Source of the DNA: Nocardia nova NBRC 15556
GTDB taxonomy: Bacteria; Actinomycetota; Actinomycetes; Mycobacteriales; Mycobacteriaceae
Assembly (NCBI RefSeq): GCF_001613005.1
Contig: NZ_BDBN01000022.1
Span: 1-64,000 of the forward strand
Length of the DNA: 64,000 nt
Direction of reading: 5' to 3'
Shown: positions 34,683 to 43,223 of the stretch, piece after piece
How positions within the stretch are numbered: position 1 is the stretch's first letter
How the letters are laid out: each line of letters starts with the position of its first letter
Translations under genes and position numbers: made by a program
Notes under the pieces: model-generated
What the model saw: only the letters and a program-made list of their open reading frames with translations
Databases searched by the model: none
Told to the model about the DNA's origin: nothing

Positions 34683-35489
34683 ATCCACAAGGTCGATGCG
34701 GCGCGCGAGTACGCCACCCTGCCCGAGTCGAGTCTGCCGATCGGCGTCTCGGCCGATTACGAGCTGCCCGCTGCCGCTCGTAGCGATGTCCGTACCGAAG
34801 TCGAAGTTCGTCCGGAAGCCGAAGTCGGTCCCGAAGCCCGGGCCGTCGTCGCGAACGGCGCCGACTTCGACGATACCGAATCCGTCGCGGGCGAGGCCGC
34901 GGACGACGACGCGCTCAGCGGTACCGCCGCCTTCGACGCCACCGGCGACCGCACCATGATGCCGACCTGGGACGAACTGGTCCGCGAGCACGCCGACCGG
35001 GTGTACCGCCTGGCCTACCGCCTGACCGGTGACCCGCAGGATGCCGAGGATCTGACCCAGGAGACGTTCATCCGGGTCTTCCGCTCGCTGCAGAACTACC
35101 AGCCCGGCACGTTCGAGGGCTGGCTGCACCGGATCACCACGAATCTGTTCCTCGACATGGTCCGCCGGCGCAACCGCATCCGGATGGAGGCGCTGCCCGA
35201 GGACTACGACCGGGTGCCGTCCGAAGGTCCCGGGCCCGAGCAGGTCTATCACGATGCCCGGCTGGATCCGGACCTGCAGCGGGCGCTCGACGCGCTGGCG
35301 CCGGAATTCCGCGCGGCCGTCGTGCTGTGCGATATCGAAGGTCTGTCCTACGAGGAGATCGGCGCTACCCTCGGTGTGAAGTTGGGTACCGTGCGCAGCC
35401 GGATCCACCGCGGCCGTCAGGCACTGCGGGAATACCTTGCGCATAATGGTTCTCAGCAGCGGTTCGCCGCTGAGGAGAAAGTCGGGTAA
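34683..35489 (+). CDS. sigE: ECF sigma factor SigE
   Basis: About 268 residues as proposed. After an acidic N-terminal extension come [20 protein letters not shown] (region 2 begins), [40 protein letters not shown] and region 4 [20 protein letters not shown]. Near identity to mycobacterial SigE (Rv1221), with conserved neighbours, makes the assignment firm. SigE directs the envelope-stress response. The start is odd: the only strong ribosome site, GGAGG at 34671, is followed seven bases later by an in-frame ATC at 34683. The nearest standard alternative is GTG 34647, upstream of that site. Confidence 0.9.
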   Translation: MHKVDAAREYATLPESSLPIGVSADYELPAAARSDVRTEVEVRPEAEVGPEARAVVANGADFDDTESVAGEAADDDALSGTAAFDATGDRTMMPTWDELVREHADRVYRLAYRLTGDPQDAEDLTQETFIRVFRSLQNYQPGTFEGWLHRITTNLFLDMVRRRNRIRMEALPEDYDRVPSEGPGPEQVYHDARLDPDLQRALDALAPEFRAAVVLCDIEGLSYEEIGATLGVKLGTVRSRIHRGRQALREYLAHNGSQQRFAAEEKVG

Positions 35490-35554
35490 ACAGCGGTGCA
35501 GCGCCGCGGCCGTGCCCGGCGAAGCTGTAGTCCGTCGGAAGGGTGTGCATCCGT

Positions 35555-35944
35555 ATGACCGGCGAGGGTCGTTTCGCCCCCACCGAACACCTGGCCAATG
35601 AGGCCGTCGTCGCATATGTCGACGGCGAGCTGAGAATGAACGCCTATCTGCGCGCGGCCGAACATCTGTCCCGCTGCCCCGAATGCGCCGCCGAGGTCGA
35701 GGCGCAGCAGCAGGCCCGGGTGGCATTGCGCCGGGCGGCACAAATGCAGATTTCCGCGCCGACCGACCTGCAGGACACGCTGAGCAGAATTCCGCTGGCC
35801 GACCTGACCGGACGTAGCACCGAAGATATGTCGCGCGGCGCGAGTTTCCTCGGGCTGCGGGCGGATTCGTTCCGTTTCGCTTCCTCCTCGAATCGAGAAA
35901 TGGGATTCGAGAGCAGGCGGTGGACGGGATGGTGGCGCAAGTAG
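35555..35944 (+). CDS. rseA: Zinc-binding anti-sigma factor RseA
   Basis: About 129 residues, soluble. The anti-sigma zinc motif H-x3-C-x2-C appears as HLSRCPEC at about residues 37-44, preceded by the helix LANEAVVAYVDGELRMNAYL. The protein has no membrane helix and ends in a Ser/Arg-rich tail. It binds SigE and releases it on oxidation or proteolysis, as known for Rv1222. The ATG at 35555 is used; a GTG four codons upstream is too close to its ribosome site. It lies 65 bases after sigE and runs into htrA. Confidence 0.9.
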   Translation: MTGEGRFAPTEHLANEAVVAYVDGELRMNAYLRAAEHLSRCPECAAEVEAQQQARVALRRAAQMQISAPTDLQDTLSRIPLADLTGRSTEDMSRGASFLGLRADSFRFASSSNREMGFESRRWTGWWRK

Positions 35945-35955
35945 AGTTTGCGAAC

Positions 35956-37503
35956 GTGACCACCGAATCGACGCCGTCCGCTTCATCGGATTCGGCGGCC
36001 AGGGGGAACCTGAGGCCGTCGGACGCGCCCGTGCTGGGGCCGCGCCCGGTGTACCGCCCGGATATCGATAAGCACACCGCCCGCGCTTTCCGCCGCCCCG
36101 AGGGGCAGGCCGGATCCTTCGCATCGCACACCCAGGCCGCGTCCGCGCCGCGCCACGACAGTCCCGAATTGGTCAATCGCCCGCCGGACGCGGTGCTGGC
36201 CGAGGCCTTCGGCCGGCCCGCGGGTTCGGACGAGCGCCTGCAGCGCGATCCGGACGCCGCAACCGACACGCCCGATAGCGGCGCACCGGTCGATCCCTGG
36301 CGCGATCCCGCCGCCGCGGCCCGTCTCGGTGATCCCGCCATCCACACCCCCGCCCCGCAGCCGCTGCCGCCGGGTACCAAACTCGGCGCTCGCGAGGTGC
36401 TGTTCGGCGGCAGGGTAGCGCCCAAGGCATTGGCCGTCCTGGGTGTGGTCGCCCTGATCATCGGCGTGCTCGGCGGCCTGGTGGGCCGGTTCACGGCCGA
36501 GAACACCGGGGCGCTGACCTCGCGCAAGATCGCGCTGCAGCAGGAGAGCAACACCGACAAACCGCACAGTCAGGTCGCCAAGGTGGCCGACGCGGTACTG
36601 CCCTCGGTCGTCTCGATCCGCGAGACCGTCGGCGACAACGGCGCCCTCGGTTCGGGCGTGGTCATCGACGGCGACGGCTATATCGTCACCAACAATCACG
36701 TCATCTCGATGGCGGCACAGGACAAAAGCGGGCGGGCCAAGATCCAGGCCACCTTCTCCGACGGCACCAGGGCACCGGCCCGGCTGGTCGGCCGCGACCC
36801 GAAGACCGACCTCGCGGTCCTGAAGGTCGACGTCAAGAACCTCACCGTGGCCCGGCTCGGGAAGTCGAGCGATGTGCAGGTCGGTGACGACGTGCTGGCC
36901 ATCGGCTCACCGCTGGGCCTGAGCAAGACCGTCACCTCCGGCATCGTCAGCGCGTTGCATCGCGCGATCCAGGAGAGCCCGGAGGCCGGCGACGACACCG
37001 CCGGCGCCTTCGACGCCGTGCAGACCGATGCCGCGATCAACCACGGCAACTCCGGCGGCGCCCTGGTCGACGGCGAGGGCCGGCTGATCGGGATCAACAC
37101 CGCCATCCGCAGCGAGAGCGGCGGATCGGTCGGCCTCGGCTTCGCGATTCCGGTGGATCTGGTGCAGCGGGTGTCGCAGACGCTGATCCGCGACGGTGTG
37201 ATGTACCACCCGTGGCTCGGCGTGAGCGCGAAGACCAAGCAGGTCGAGAACGACGTCATGAGCGGCGCCGCGGTGGCCGATGTGGTCGGCAACAGCCCGG
37301 CCGCCAAGGCGGGTATCGCCGAGGGCGACGTGATCGTCAAGGTGGGTGATCGGCAGGTCACCGAACCGGCCGAACTCACCGTCGCCGTCCAGTCCCACCA
37401 GATCGGCGAGACGGTGAATTTCCAACTGATCCGCGACGGCCGTCAGGTCGATGTGCCGGTGACGCTGGAATCCGATAAGAACGCCCCGCAAGCACCCCAG
37501 TAG
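35956..37503 (+). CDS. htrA: HtrA-type membrane serine protease
   Basis: About 515 residues. A Pro-rich cytoplasmic segment of some 150 residues with RPVYRPD and PWRDPAAAARLG, one transmembrane helix (ALAVLGVVALIIGVLGGLVG), then a trypsin-like domain with catalytic His in VTNNHVI, Asp in KTDLAVLK and Ser in GNSGGALVD, and a C-terminal PDZ domain (about 420-510). It degrades or refolds damaged envelope proteins. The start is not certain: GTG 35956 is used, but GTG 35920 and ATG 35929 would overlap the end of rseA. It is part of the sigE-rseA-htrA-tatB cluster. Confidence 0.92.
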   Translation: MTTESTPSASSDSAARGNLRPSDAPVLGPRPVYRPDIDKHTARAFRRPEGQAGSFASHTQAASAPRHDSPELVNRPPDAVLAEAFGRPAGSDERLQRDPDAATDTPDSGAPVDPWRDPAAAARLGDPAIHTPAPQPLPPGTKLGAREVLFGGRVAPKALAVLGVVALIIGVLGGLVGRFTAENTGALTSRKIALQQESNTDKPHSQVAKVADAVLPSVVSIRETVGDNGALGSGVVIDGDGYIVTNNHVISMAAQDKSGRAKIQATFSDGTRAPARLVGRDPKTDLAVLKVDVKNLTVARLGKSSDVQVGDDVLAIGSPLGLSKTVTSGIVSALHRAIQESPEAGDDTAGAFDAVQTDAAINHGNSGGALVDGEGRLIGINTAIRSESGGSVGLGFAIPVDLVQRVSQTLIRDGVMYHPWLGVSAKTKQVENDVMSGAAVADVVGNSPAAKAGIAEGDVIVKVGDRQVTEPAELTVAVQSHQIGETVNFQLIRDGRQVDVPVTLESDKNAPQAPQ

Positions 37504-37512
37504 CCTGGTCTT

Positions 37513-37977
37513 ATGTTCAATATCGGCTGGCCCGAGATGGTGATCCTGGTGGTCGCCGCGCTGGTGATTCTCGGCCCGGAACGGCTGCCGGGGGCGATTC
37601 GCTGGACCGCGCAGAGTCTGCGTCAGGTCCGCGACTACGCCTCCGGCGCCACCAGCCAGCTGCGCAACGATCTGGGACCCGAGCTCGACGAACTGCGCAA
37701 ACCACTCGAAGAGCTCAACGAGCTGCGCAAACCACTCGAAGGTCTGCGCGGTATGACGCCGCGGTCGATGGTCACCAAGCACCTCTTCGACGGTGACGAT
37801 TCGCTGTTCACCGGCACCTTCGGGGCAGCCAATCCGGGCAACGGCTCGTCCGGCGATTCCGGCACCTCACAGACCGGCTCGCCGAATTCTGTGACCGCAC
37901 CCAGCTATTCGGTGCCCGAGCCGCCGAAACCGCTCGACCGCAACGAAAAACCGCCGATCGATTTCGACGCCACCTGA
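37513..37977 (+). CDS. tatB: Sec-independent translocase subunit TatB
   Basis: 154 residues. The N-terminal helix [20 protein letters not shown] ends in [10 protein letters not shown], the TatA/B hinge, followed by the amphipathic helix and a long hydrophilic tail. Together with TatC it recognises twin-arginine signal peptides. Residues 60-79 contain two copies of a 10-residue unit ([10 protein letters not shown] / [10 protein letters not shown]) encoded by a 30-base tandem duplication. It lies nine bases after htrA, the position seen in mycobacteria. Confidence 0.92.
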   Translation: MFNIGWPEMVILVVAALVILGPERLPGAIRWTAQSLRQVRDYASGATSQLRNDLGPELDELRKPLEELNELRKPLEGLRGMTPRSMVTKHLFDGDDSLFTGTFGAANPGNGSSGDSGTSQTGSPNSVTAPSYSVPEPPKPLDRNEKPPIDFDAT

Positions 37978-38116
37978 CCGAAAAGCACTGATAGCACCCA
38001 TTACGGACCGTCCGATCCGGCCCAAATGCCCGGTGCGCTCGATGGATTCGGCCCCCGCGGCGGATTCGTCAACCGGACTAGACACATCCGGCTGTCGAGC
38101 TATCTAGACTTCGCAC

Positions 38117-38953
38117 ATGTCAGCCGACGAGGTGGCACGGGTGTTCGCGATCGAAGACAAGGTCGAACGCCTCAAGGCTGCCACCGAAGGGGTCGCGGCG
38201 GCCCAGCAGACCATCAACGAGCTCACCCGCATCCGCCGAGCGGTGATCAGGGAGTTGCACGCCGAGGGCTGGACCTTCGCCAGGATCGGTGCGGCAGCAG
38301 GACTTTCACGCGCCCGGATTCACCAGGTCAGCACCCAGGGCCCGGTGCCGGAGGGCCTGTTCTTCGGGCACGGACCACTCACCGTGCTCACCCCGGACCT
38401 GCGCGCGGTCACACGCGCCACGCCGCTGATCGGCGCGCCGGATGCCGCCGCCCCGCACCGGCTGGCAGAACTGTTGCGACAGCTGGGATTCACCGTCACG
38501 GTCGAACGATTCCTCCCCGGACGTCCCCTGAATCTCGACCGCGAGGGCCTGATCGTGCTCGGCGGGCCCGAATTGTCGCCCAGTCTGCGCTATCTGGTGT
38601 CGGCCGATCCGCGGCTGCGCCGGACCCTGGCTCGGGCCGGGCGGGTCCGCCGCGCGATCGAGGACCGGGCCGCCCGCCGGATCTACCGGCCGGGCGGCAC
38701 CGAACCCTACGACATCGCCTATCTGGCGCGCCTGCCCCGCCCCGACGGCCACGGAACCATTCTCGTCATCGACGGACTACATCCGCCCGGATCGCTGGGC
38801 GCGATACGGCTTCTCGGAACACGGCTGGCGACTCTGCACGAACGCGCCGACACCCGCGCCTTCTCGACGGTGGTCGGCGTCCGCTACGACCGCCACACCG
38901 GCGAACCGATCGAAGTGGATCTGTTGACCCCGATCTACCGTCACGAACGCTGA
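38117..38953 (+). CDS. HTH protein with unrecognised C-terminal domain
   Basis: 278 residues, soluble. The N-terminal 75 residues are a helical coiled segment and a sigma-70 region 4-like HTH (AVIRELHAEGWTFARIGAAA and GLSRARIHQ). The C-terminal half (about 110-278) is an alpha/beta domain with LIVLGGPELSPSLRYLV, EPYDIAYLARLP, HGTILVIDGLHPPGSLGAI and a final STVVGVRYD strand. The GGP...DYxxIxRxP...GxxxxG(S/T) order is reminiscent of a small-molecule or nucleotide-sensing module seen fused to effector domains, but I cannot name it. A -10-like TATCTA lies ten bases before the ATG, so the mRNA may be almost leaderless. Confidence 0.75.
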   Translation: MSADEVARVFAIEDKVERLKAATEGVAAAQQTINELTRIRRAVIRELHAEGWTFARIGAAAGLSRARIHQVSTQGPVPEGLFFGHGPLTVLTPDLRAVTRATPLIGAPDAAAPHRLAELLRQLGFTVTVERFLPGRPLNLDREGLIVLGGPELSPSLRYLVSADPRLRRTLARAGRVRRAIEDRAARRIYRPGGTEPYDIAYLARLPRPDGHGTILVIDGLHPPGSLGAIRLLGTRLATLHERADTRAFSTVVGVRYDRHTGEPIEVDLLTPIYRHER

Positions 38954-39001
38954 GTTCTCGGCCTCCGCTTCGCTCCGGCGGGGTTTCGGCCCGTAGCGGA
39001 T

Positions 39002-39925
39002 TCAGGCGGCAACCTCTTCGGGGCGCAGGGTGTTCATCGGCGGCCGATCCGCGAGATGCACATCGGTGGTCAATGCCGTGAATTCCTCACCGATCAGCGG
39101 GAATTGCGTCAATGCCGCACCCGAATCTCGAATTCCGCTGCGTCCCAGCACGGTTCCGAGAATCTGCCGGCTCATGACACCCAGATCCGACAGCGGACGA
39201 TTGCGATGCGTGCGCACGCCCAGATTCACCTGGCCGATCGCCGAGAGGCCCAGCATGTCGAAAGTGTCCAGCAGCAGACCGATCTCCACACCGTATCCCG
39301 GGGCGAACGGCACCGCGGTCAACAGCTCGCGCGTTCCCGCGTACTCACCGCCCAAGGGCTGCAACACCTTCGACAGATCCGGACGCAACGCCGCCAGCAG
39401 CGGCCGCGCCACCAGTTCGGTCACCCGGCCACCACCGTGCTGCTCCACCGCCGCGCCCTGGCGCAGCGGCCGCCGGTAGTAGGCCTTCACCAGATGCATA
39501 CCGTCCACGGTCAGCAGCGGACCCAGCAGTTTCGGCACGAACATCGGATCGGGATCGATCAGATCCGAATCGACGAACGCCACCAGGTCGCCGGAGGTCG
39601 CGGCCAGCGAGCGCCACAGCACCTCGCCCTTGCCGGGCACCGGCTCCAGTTCGGGCACGGCCTGCTCGCGGGTCACCACCTGCGCCCCGGCCGCCCGGGC
39701 CCGCTCGGCCGTCGCGTCCACGGACCCGGAATCCAGCACCACCAATTCGTCGACCAGCGTGCCGAGCAGCGGCCGGATACTGGCCACCACATCGGCGACC
39801 GTGCGTTCCTCGTTCAATGCGGGCAGCACCACCGACACGGTGCGCCCATCCTTCGCGTCGACCAATTCGTCGATCGCCCACTGTGGTCGGTCCCACGTAT
39901 TCGTGGCAGTCCAATCGAACGTCAT
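39002..39925 (-). CDS. gpgS: Glucosyl-3-phosphoglycerate synthase
   Basis: 307 residues, a GT-A fold GT81 enzyme. VSVVLPALNEERTVADVV is the nucleotide-sugar start, the metal-binding DxD motif is in AFVDSDLIDPD, and KAYYRRPL, GGRVTELVARPLL and PLGGEYAGTRELL hold the phosphoglycerate site. It transfers glucose from a nucleotide sugar to 3-phosphoglycerate, the first step to 6-O-methylglucose lipopolysaccharide. The ATG at 39925 overlaps the folP2 stop by four bases. Its end is convergent with the HTH gene over a 48-base gap carrying a hairpin. Confidence 0.94.
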   Translation of the reverse strand: MTFDWTATNTWDRPQWAIDELVDAKDGRTVSVVLPALNEERTVADVVASIRPLLGTLVDELVVLDSGSVDATAERARAAGAQVVTREQAVPELEPVPGKGEVLWRSLAATSGDLVAFVDSDLIDPDPMFVPKLLGPLLTVDGMHLVKAYYRRPLRQGAAVEQHGGGRVTELVARPLLAALRPDLSKVLQPLGGEYAGTRELLTAVPFAPGYGVEIGLLLDTFDMLGLSAIGQVNLGVRTHRNRPLSDLGVMSRQILGTVLGRSGIRDSGAALTQFPLIGEEFTALTTDVHLADRPPMNTLRPEEVAA

Positions 39926-40842
39926 ACCAGACCTCGCAAGGTTCGTGCGGGGGGCCGGATGCCCTGAATCGCCGCGATCATGTCCACTACTCGCCGGGTT
40001 GCGGCGACCTCGTGAACTCGGAAGACCCGGGCGCCGGCCGCGGCCGCCCACGCGGTTGCCGCCAATGTCCCCTCCAATCGCTCGGAAAGTCCGACACCAA
40101 GAGTCTCTCCGATGAAATCCTTATTACTCAGCGCCATCAAGACCGGCCATCCGGTATTTACAAGAATGTCCACGGCCCGCAACAGTTCGAGCCCGTGATA
40201 CGTGTTTTTCCCGAAATCGTGGGTCGGATCGATGAGAATCGCATCCGCCGCGACCCCTGCCGCGCGCGCCGCCTCGGCGGCCCGCACCAATGTGTCGGTG
40301 ACCTCGGACACCACGTCGGCGTACCGGACCCGATGCGGGCGGGTGCGCGGCCGAGCGCCGCCGGTGTGGCTGCACACGATCCCCACGCCCAGTTCGGCGG
40401 CCACGCCCGCGAGCTGCGGATCCGCCCCGGCCCAGGTGTCGTTGATCAGATCCGCACCCTCGGCCACCGCCGCCCGCGCCACCTCACTGCGCCAGGTGTC
40501 CACACTGATCAACAGGTCCGGATAGCGGGCACGGATGGCCGCCACGAACGGCACCACGCGCCGCGCCTCCGCCACGGCGTCGACCTCGTCGCCCGGCCCG
40601 GCCTTCACCCCGCCGATGTCGACCAGATCCGCCCCCTCGGACACGGCGCGCGCCACCGCGGCCATCGCGGCGTCGTCGGAGAAGGTGGCGCCCCGGTCGT
40701 AGAAGGAATCGGGGGTTCGGTTGACGATCGCCATCACCAGCGCCCGATCCGTCGCCACCGGCTTACCGCACAGGGTGGACAGCGGTGACGCAGAACTCAT
40801 GGAGGTGAGTCTAATTGCCGGGCCGTCGGCGCCCTCGGACAC
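39922..40842 (-). CDS. folP2: Dihydropteroate synthase homolog FolP2
   Basis: 306 residues. A TIM barrel with MAIVNRTPDSFYDRG, DLVDIGGVKAGPG, ISVDTWRSEVA and LINDTWAG, then a KDF motif (SNKDFIGE). FolP2 proteins resemble dihydropteroate synthase but in mycobacteria lack clear folate activity and sit next to gpgS and fadD6. The GTG at 40842, three bases past the fadD6 stop and with GAGG seven bases upstream, fits best. It is coupled by ATGA overlap to gpgS. Confidence 0.88.
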   Translation of the reverse strand: MSEGADGPAIRLTSMSSASPLSTLCGKPVATDRALVMAIVNRTPDSFYDRGATFSDDAAMAAVARAVSEGADLVDIGGVKAGPGDEVDAVAEARRVVPFVAAIRARYPDLLISVDTWRSEVARAAVAEGADLINDTWAGADPQLAGVAAELGVGIVCSHTGGARPRTRPHRVRYADVVSEVTDTLVRAAEAARAAGVAADAILIDPTHDFGKNTYHGLELLRAVDILVNTGWPVLMALSNKDFIGETLGVGLSERLEGTLAATAWAAAAGARVFRVHEVAATRRVVDMIAAIQGIRPPARTLRGLV

Positions 40843-40845
40843 GAC

Positions 40846-42615
40846 CTAGCCTCGGGGTGCGGTACCGGCCGCCACCTCGTCGGGATAGCTCGGGTAGAAC
40901 GGCACATATCCCTGGTCGCGGCCCTTCAGCGCATAGACCTCGGTCGAATCGTCCGGGGTGAATCCCTGCTTGCGCAGGTCCACCTTGCGGCTCTTGAAGG
41001 TCGACGTGGTCTCCAGTTCGGGCACCACGCGGACGAACAGCGGCACCGCATATCCGGGCAGGCGGTCGTAGAGCTGAGCGGCCAGGCCGGAGCCGTCGAA
41101 GGCGGCGCCGGCGGCGAGGGTCACCGCGGCCATCCCCGCCTTGCCGTCGGCTCCGGGCACGTCCACGCCGTACACCACCGCCTCGGTGATACCGGGCGCG
41201 CCGTCGAAGGCGCCCTCGACTTCGGTGGTCGCGACGTTCTCGCCCTTCCAGCGGAAGGTGTCGCCGAGGCGGTCGACGAAGGCGATGTGGCGCCAATGCT
41301 GGTCGCGCACAAGATCTCCGGTGTCGAACCAGCAGTCGCCCTCGTCGAATGCGTTGCGCACCAACTTCGATTCGGTCGCCGACTTGTCTGTGTAGCCGTC
41401 GAACGGGGAACGGTCGGTGACCTTCGCCAGCAGCAGGCCCACACCGCCGGAGGCAACCTTGCGCAGTCGCCCGTCGGGGTATCGCCGCGCCTTGCCGGTC
41501 TCCTCGTCGAATTCCACCACGGCGTAGGGCAGCGGCCCGAATCCGGCGGTGCGGTCCACGCCGAAGGCGTTGATGAAGGCGATATTTCCCTCACTCGCGC
41601 CGTAGAACTCCACCACCCGGCCGATGCGGAAGCGCCGCCGGAATTCGTCCCACAACTCCGCGCGCAGGCCGTTGCCGACGGCCAGCCGCACCGAATGTTC
41701 GTGTTCGCGAGACGATTCCGGCTGGTTGAGCAGATAGCGGCAGAGCTCGCCGATGTAGATGAAGGCCGTCGACCTGGTCGCGATGACCTCGCTCCAGAAG
41801 TTCGACACCGAGAATTTGCGTCCCAGCGCCAACGTCGCGCGCGAGCCGAGCACCGCGCCGAGCGCGACGGTCAGCGCGTTGTTGTGATACAGCGGCAGGC
41901 AGCAGTACATGGTGTCGCCACCACGCAGGCGGATGCCCAGACCGCCCAGCCCGGCCATACTCTTCGTCCAGCGCAGATGGGTCATCACGCTGGCCTTCGG
42001 CAAGCCCGTCGTGCCGGAGGTGAAGATCAGGAACGCACGCTCCCGGGCACGAATATCGGCGCACACCTCCGGGTCCGCCGGATCGGCGTCGCGGGCCAGT
42101 TCCCGCAGTTCCTCGGAATACAGCAGATTCGGCGGCGGCTCGGGCAGCGAGCGCACCGCGTCCTCGCATTCCTCGCCGATCACGTTGACCGCGCTGTCGA
42201 GCAGACCGAAGCTGTGGGCGAGCACCTGTTCGCGCTGATTGTGATTGAGCAGTCCGACGGTCGCGCCCAGCTTCGCCGTCGCCAGTACCACGAACAGCGT
42301 GTCGGGGCGGTTGGTCATCAGCACGCCCACCACATCGCCGCGGCGCACACCGCGCTGCGCCAGCACCTGCGCGAAGCAGTTCACCTCGGTATTGGCCTCG
42401 CCGTAGGTGTATTCGCGACCCTCGAAGCGCAGGAACGGCCGATTGGGATACCGCCGTGCCGCCTTCTGGAAGTACAGCCCGACCGAGGATTTGTCGTCGG
42501 CGCGCACGAGCATGCCGGTGGCGCCGCGCAGCATGCCCGGCGTTTCCACCGCCATCGCGGGCAGCCTGCGCACCAGATCCCAGAGACTGATCGTGTTGCG
42601 GGCCTCGGTGCTCAC
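40846..42615 (-). CDS. fadD6: Long-chain fatty acyl-CoA synthetase FadD6
   Basis: 589 residues, a FATP-type very-long-chain acyl-CoA synthetase. The AMP-binding motif FTSGTTGLPKA lies near 195. Later motifs are GASEGN, FDTGDLVRDQHWRHIAFVDR (hinge) and GRDQGYVPF at the end. It activates fatty acids to acyl-CoA, perhaps with uptake across the membrane. The GTG at 42615 has GGAGGAG five to eight bases upstream; an in-frame extension overlaps the LOG gene and is rejected. It is in the operon with folP2 and gpgS. Confidence 0.92.
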   Translation of the reverse strand: MSTEARNTISLWDLVRRLPAMAVETPGMLRGATGMLVRADDKSSVGLYFQKAARRYPNRPFLRFEGREYTYGEANTEVNCFAQVLAQRGVRRGDVVGVLMTNRPDTLFVVLATAKLGATVGLLNHNQREQVLAHSFGLLDSAVNVIGEECEDAVRSLPEPPPNLLYSEELRELARDADPADPEVCADIRARERAFLIFTSGTTGLPKASVMTHLRWTKSMAGLGGLGIRLRGGDTMYCCLPLYHNNALTVALGAVLGSRATLALGRKFSVSNFWSEVIATRSTAFIYIGELCRYLLNQPESSREHEHSVRLAVGNGLRAELWDEFRRRFRIGRVVEFYGASEGNIAFINAFGVDRTAGFGPLPYAVVEFDEETGKARRYPDGRLRKVASGGVGLLLAKVTDRSPFDGYTDKSATESKLVRNAFDEGDCWFDTGDLVRDQHWRHIAFVDRLGDTFRWKGENVATTEVEGAFDGAPGITEAVVYGVDVPGADGKAGMAAVTLAAGAAFDGSGLAAQLYDRLPGYAVPLFVRVVPELETTSTFKSRKVDLRKQGFTPDDSTEVYALKGRDQGYVPFYPSYPDEVAAGTAPRG

Positions 42616-42656
42616 ATTCTCCTCCAACGGGTTCCGGTCGAGCGGTGTCGAATCGC

Positions 42657-43223
42657 TCAGGCAGTGCCGATGCGCGGCGCGGTCAGGGCTCGGAATGCGG
42701 ATGCCACATCCGCGGTCACGGTAATCCGATCCAGTGCGGGCCGTCCGATGAATCCGGCCGCGCTCAGTTCGTCCAGCCACGCGAACAGCCCGCGGTAGTG
42801 GCCGTTCGGATCCAGCACCACCAGCGGCTTGCCGTGCAGTCCCAGATATCCGCCGGTCCACGCCTCGAAGAATTCCTCCAGCGTGCCGATTCCACCCGGC
42901 AGGGTCAGGAAGGCGTCGGCGCGATCCTCCATGATCTGTTTGCGTTCGCGCATGGTGTCGGTGACGATCAGCTCGTCGCTGTCCACATCGGCGACTTCCT
43001 GATGCACCAGACGTTTCGGGATCACGCCCGTGGTGCGAGCGCCCCCGGCGCGCGCGGCCACCGCCACCGCACCCATCATCGACACATGCCCGCCGCCGGA
43101 GACCAATTGCCAACCGCGCCGGGCGATTTCACTGCCCACCTCGGCGGCCAGCCGCAGCGCGTCCGGATCCGTGGCGCTGGCCGAACAGTAGACACACACC
43201 GCGAACGGCTGCCCGTTCACCAC
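42657..43223 (-). CDS. LOG-family nucleoside 5'-monophosphate phosphoribohydrolase
   Basis: 188 residues. The LOG (lysine decarboxylase-like Rossmann) signature PGGIGTLEEFFEAW is near residue 112, with VYCSAS at the start and VSGGGHVSMMGAVA. The family cleaves N-glycosidic bonds of (cytokinin) nucleoside monophosphates; the M. tuberculosis homolog is Rv1205. It overlaps the upstream LOG paralog by seven bases and precedes fadD6 by about 40. Confidence 0.88.
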   Translation of the reverse strand: MVNGQPFAVCVYCSASATDPDALRLAAEVGSEIARRGWQLVSGGGHVSMMGAVAVAARAGGARTTGVIPKRLVHQEVADVDSDELIVTDTMRERKQIMEDRADAFLTLPGGIGTLEEFFEAWTGGYLGLHGKPLVVLDPNGHYRGLFAWLDELSAAGFIGRPALDRITVTADVASAFRALTAPRIGTA

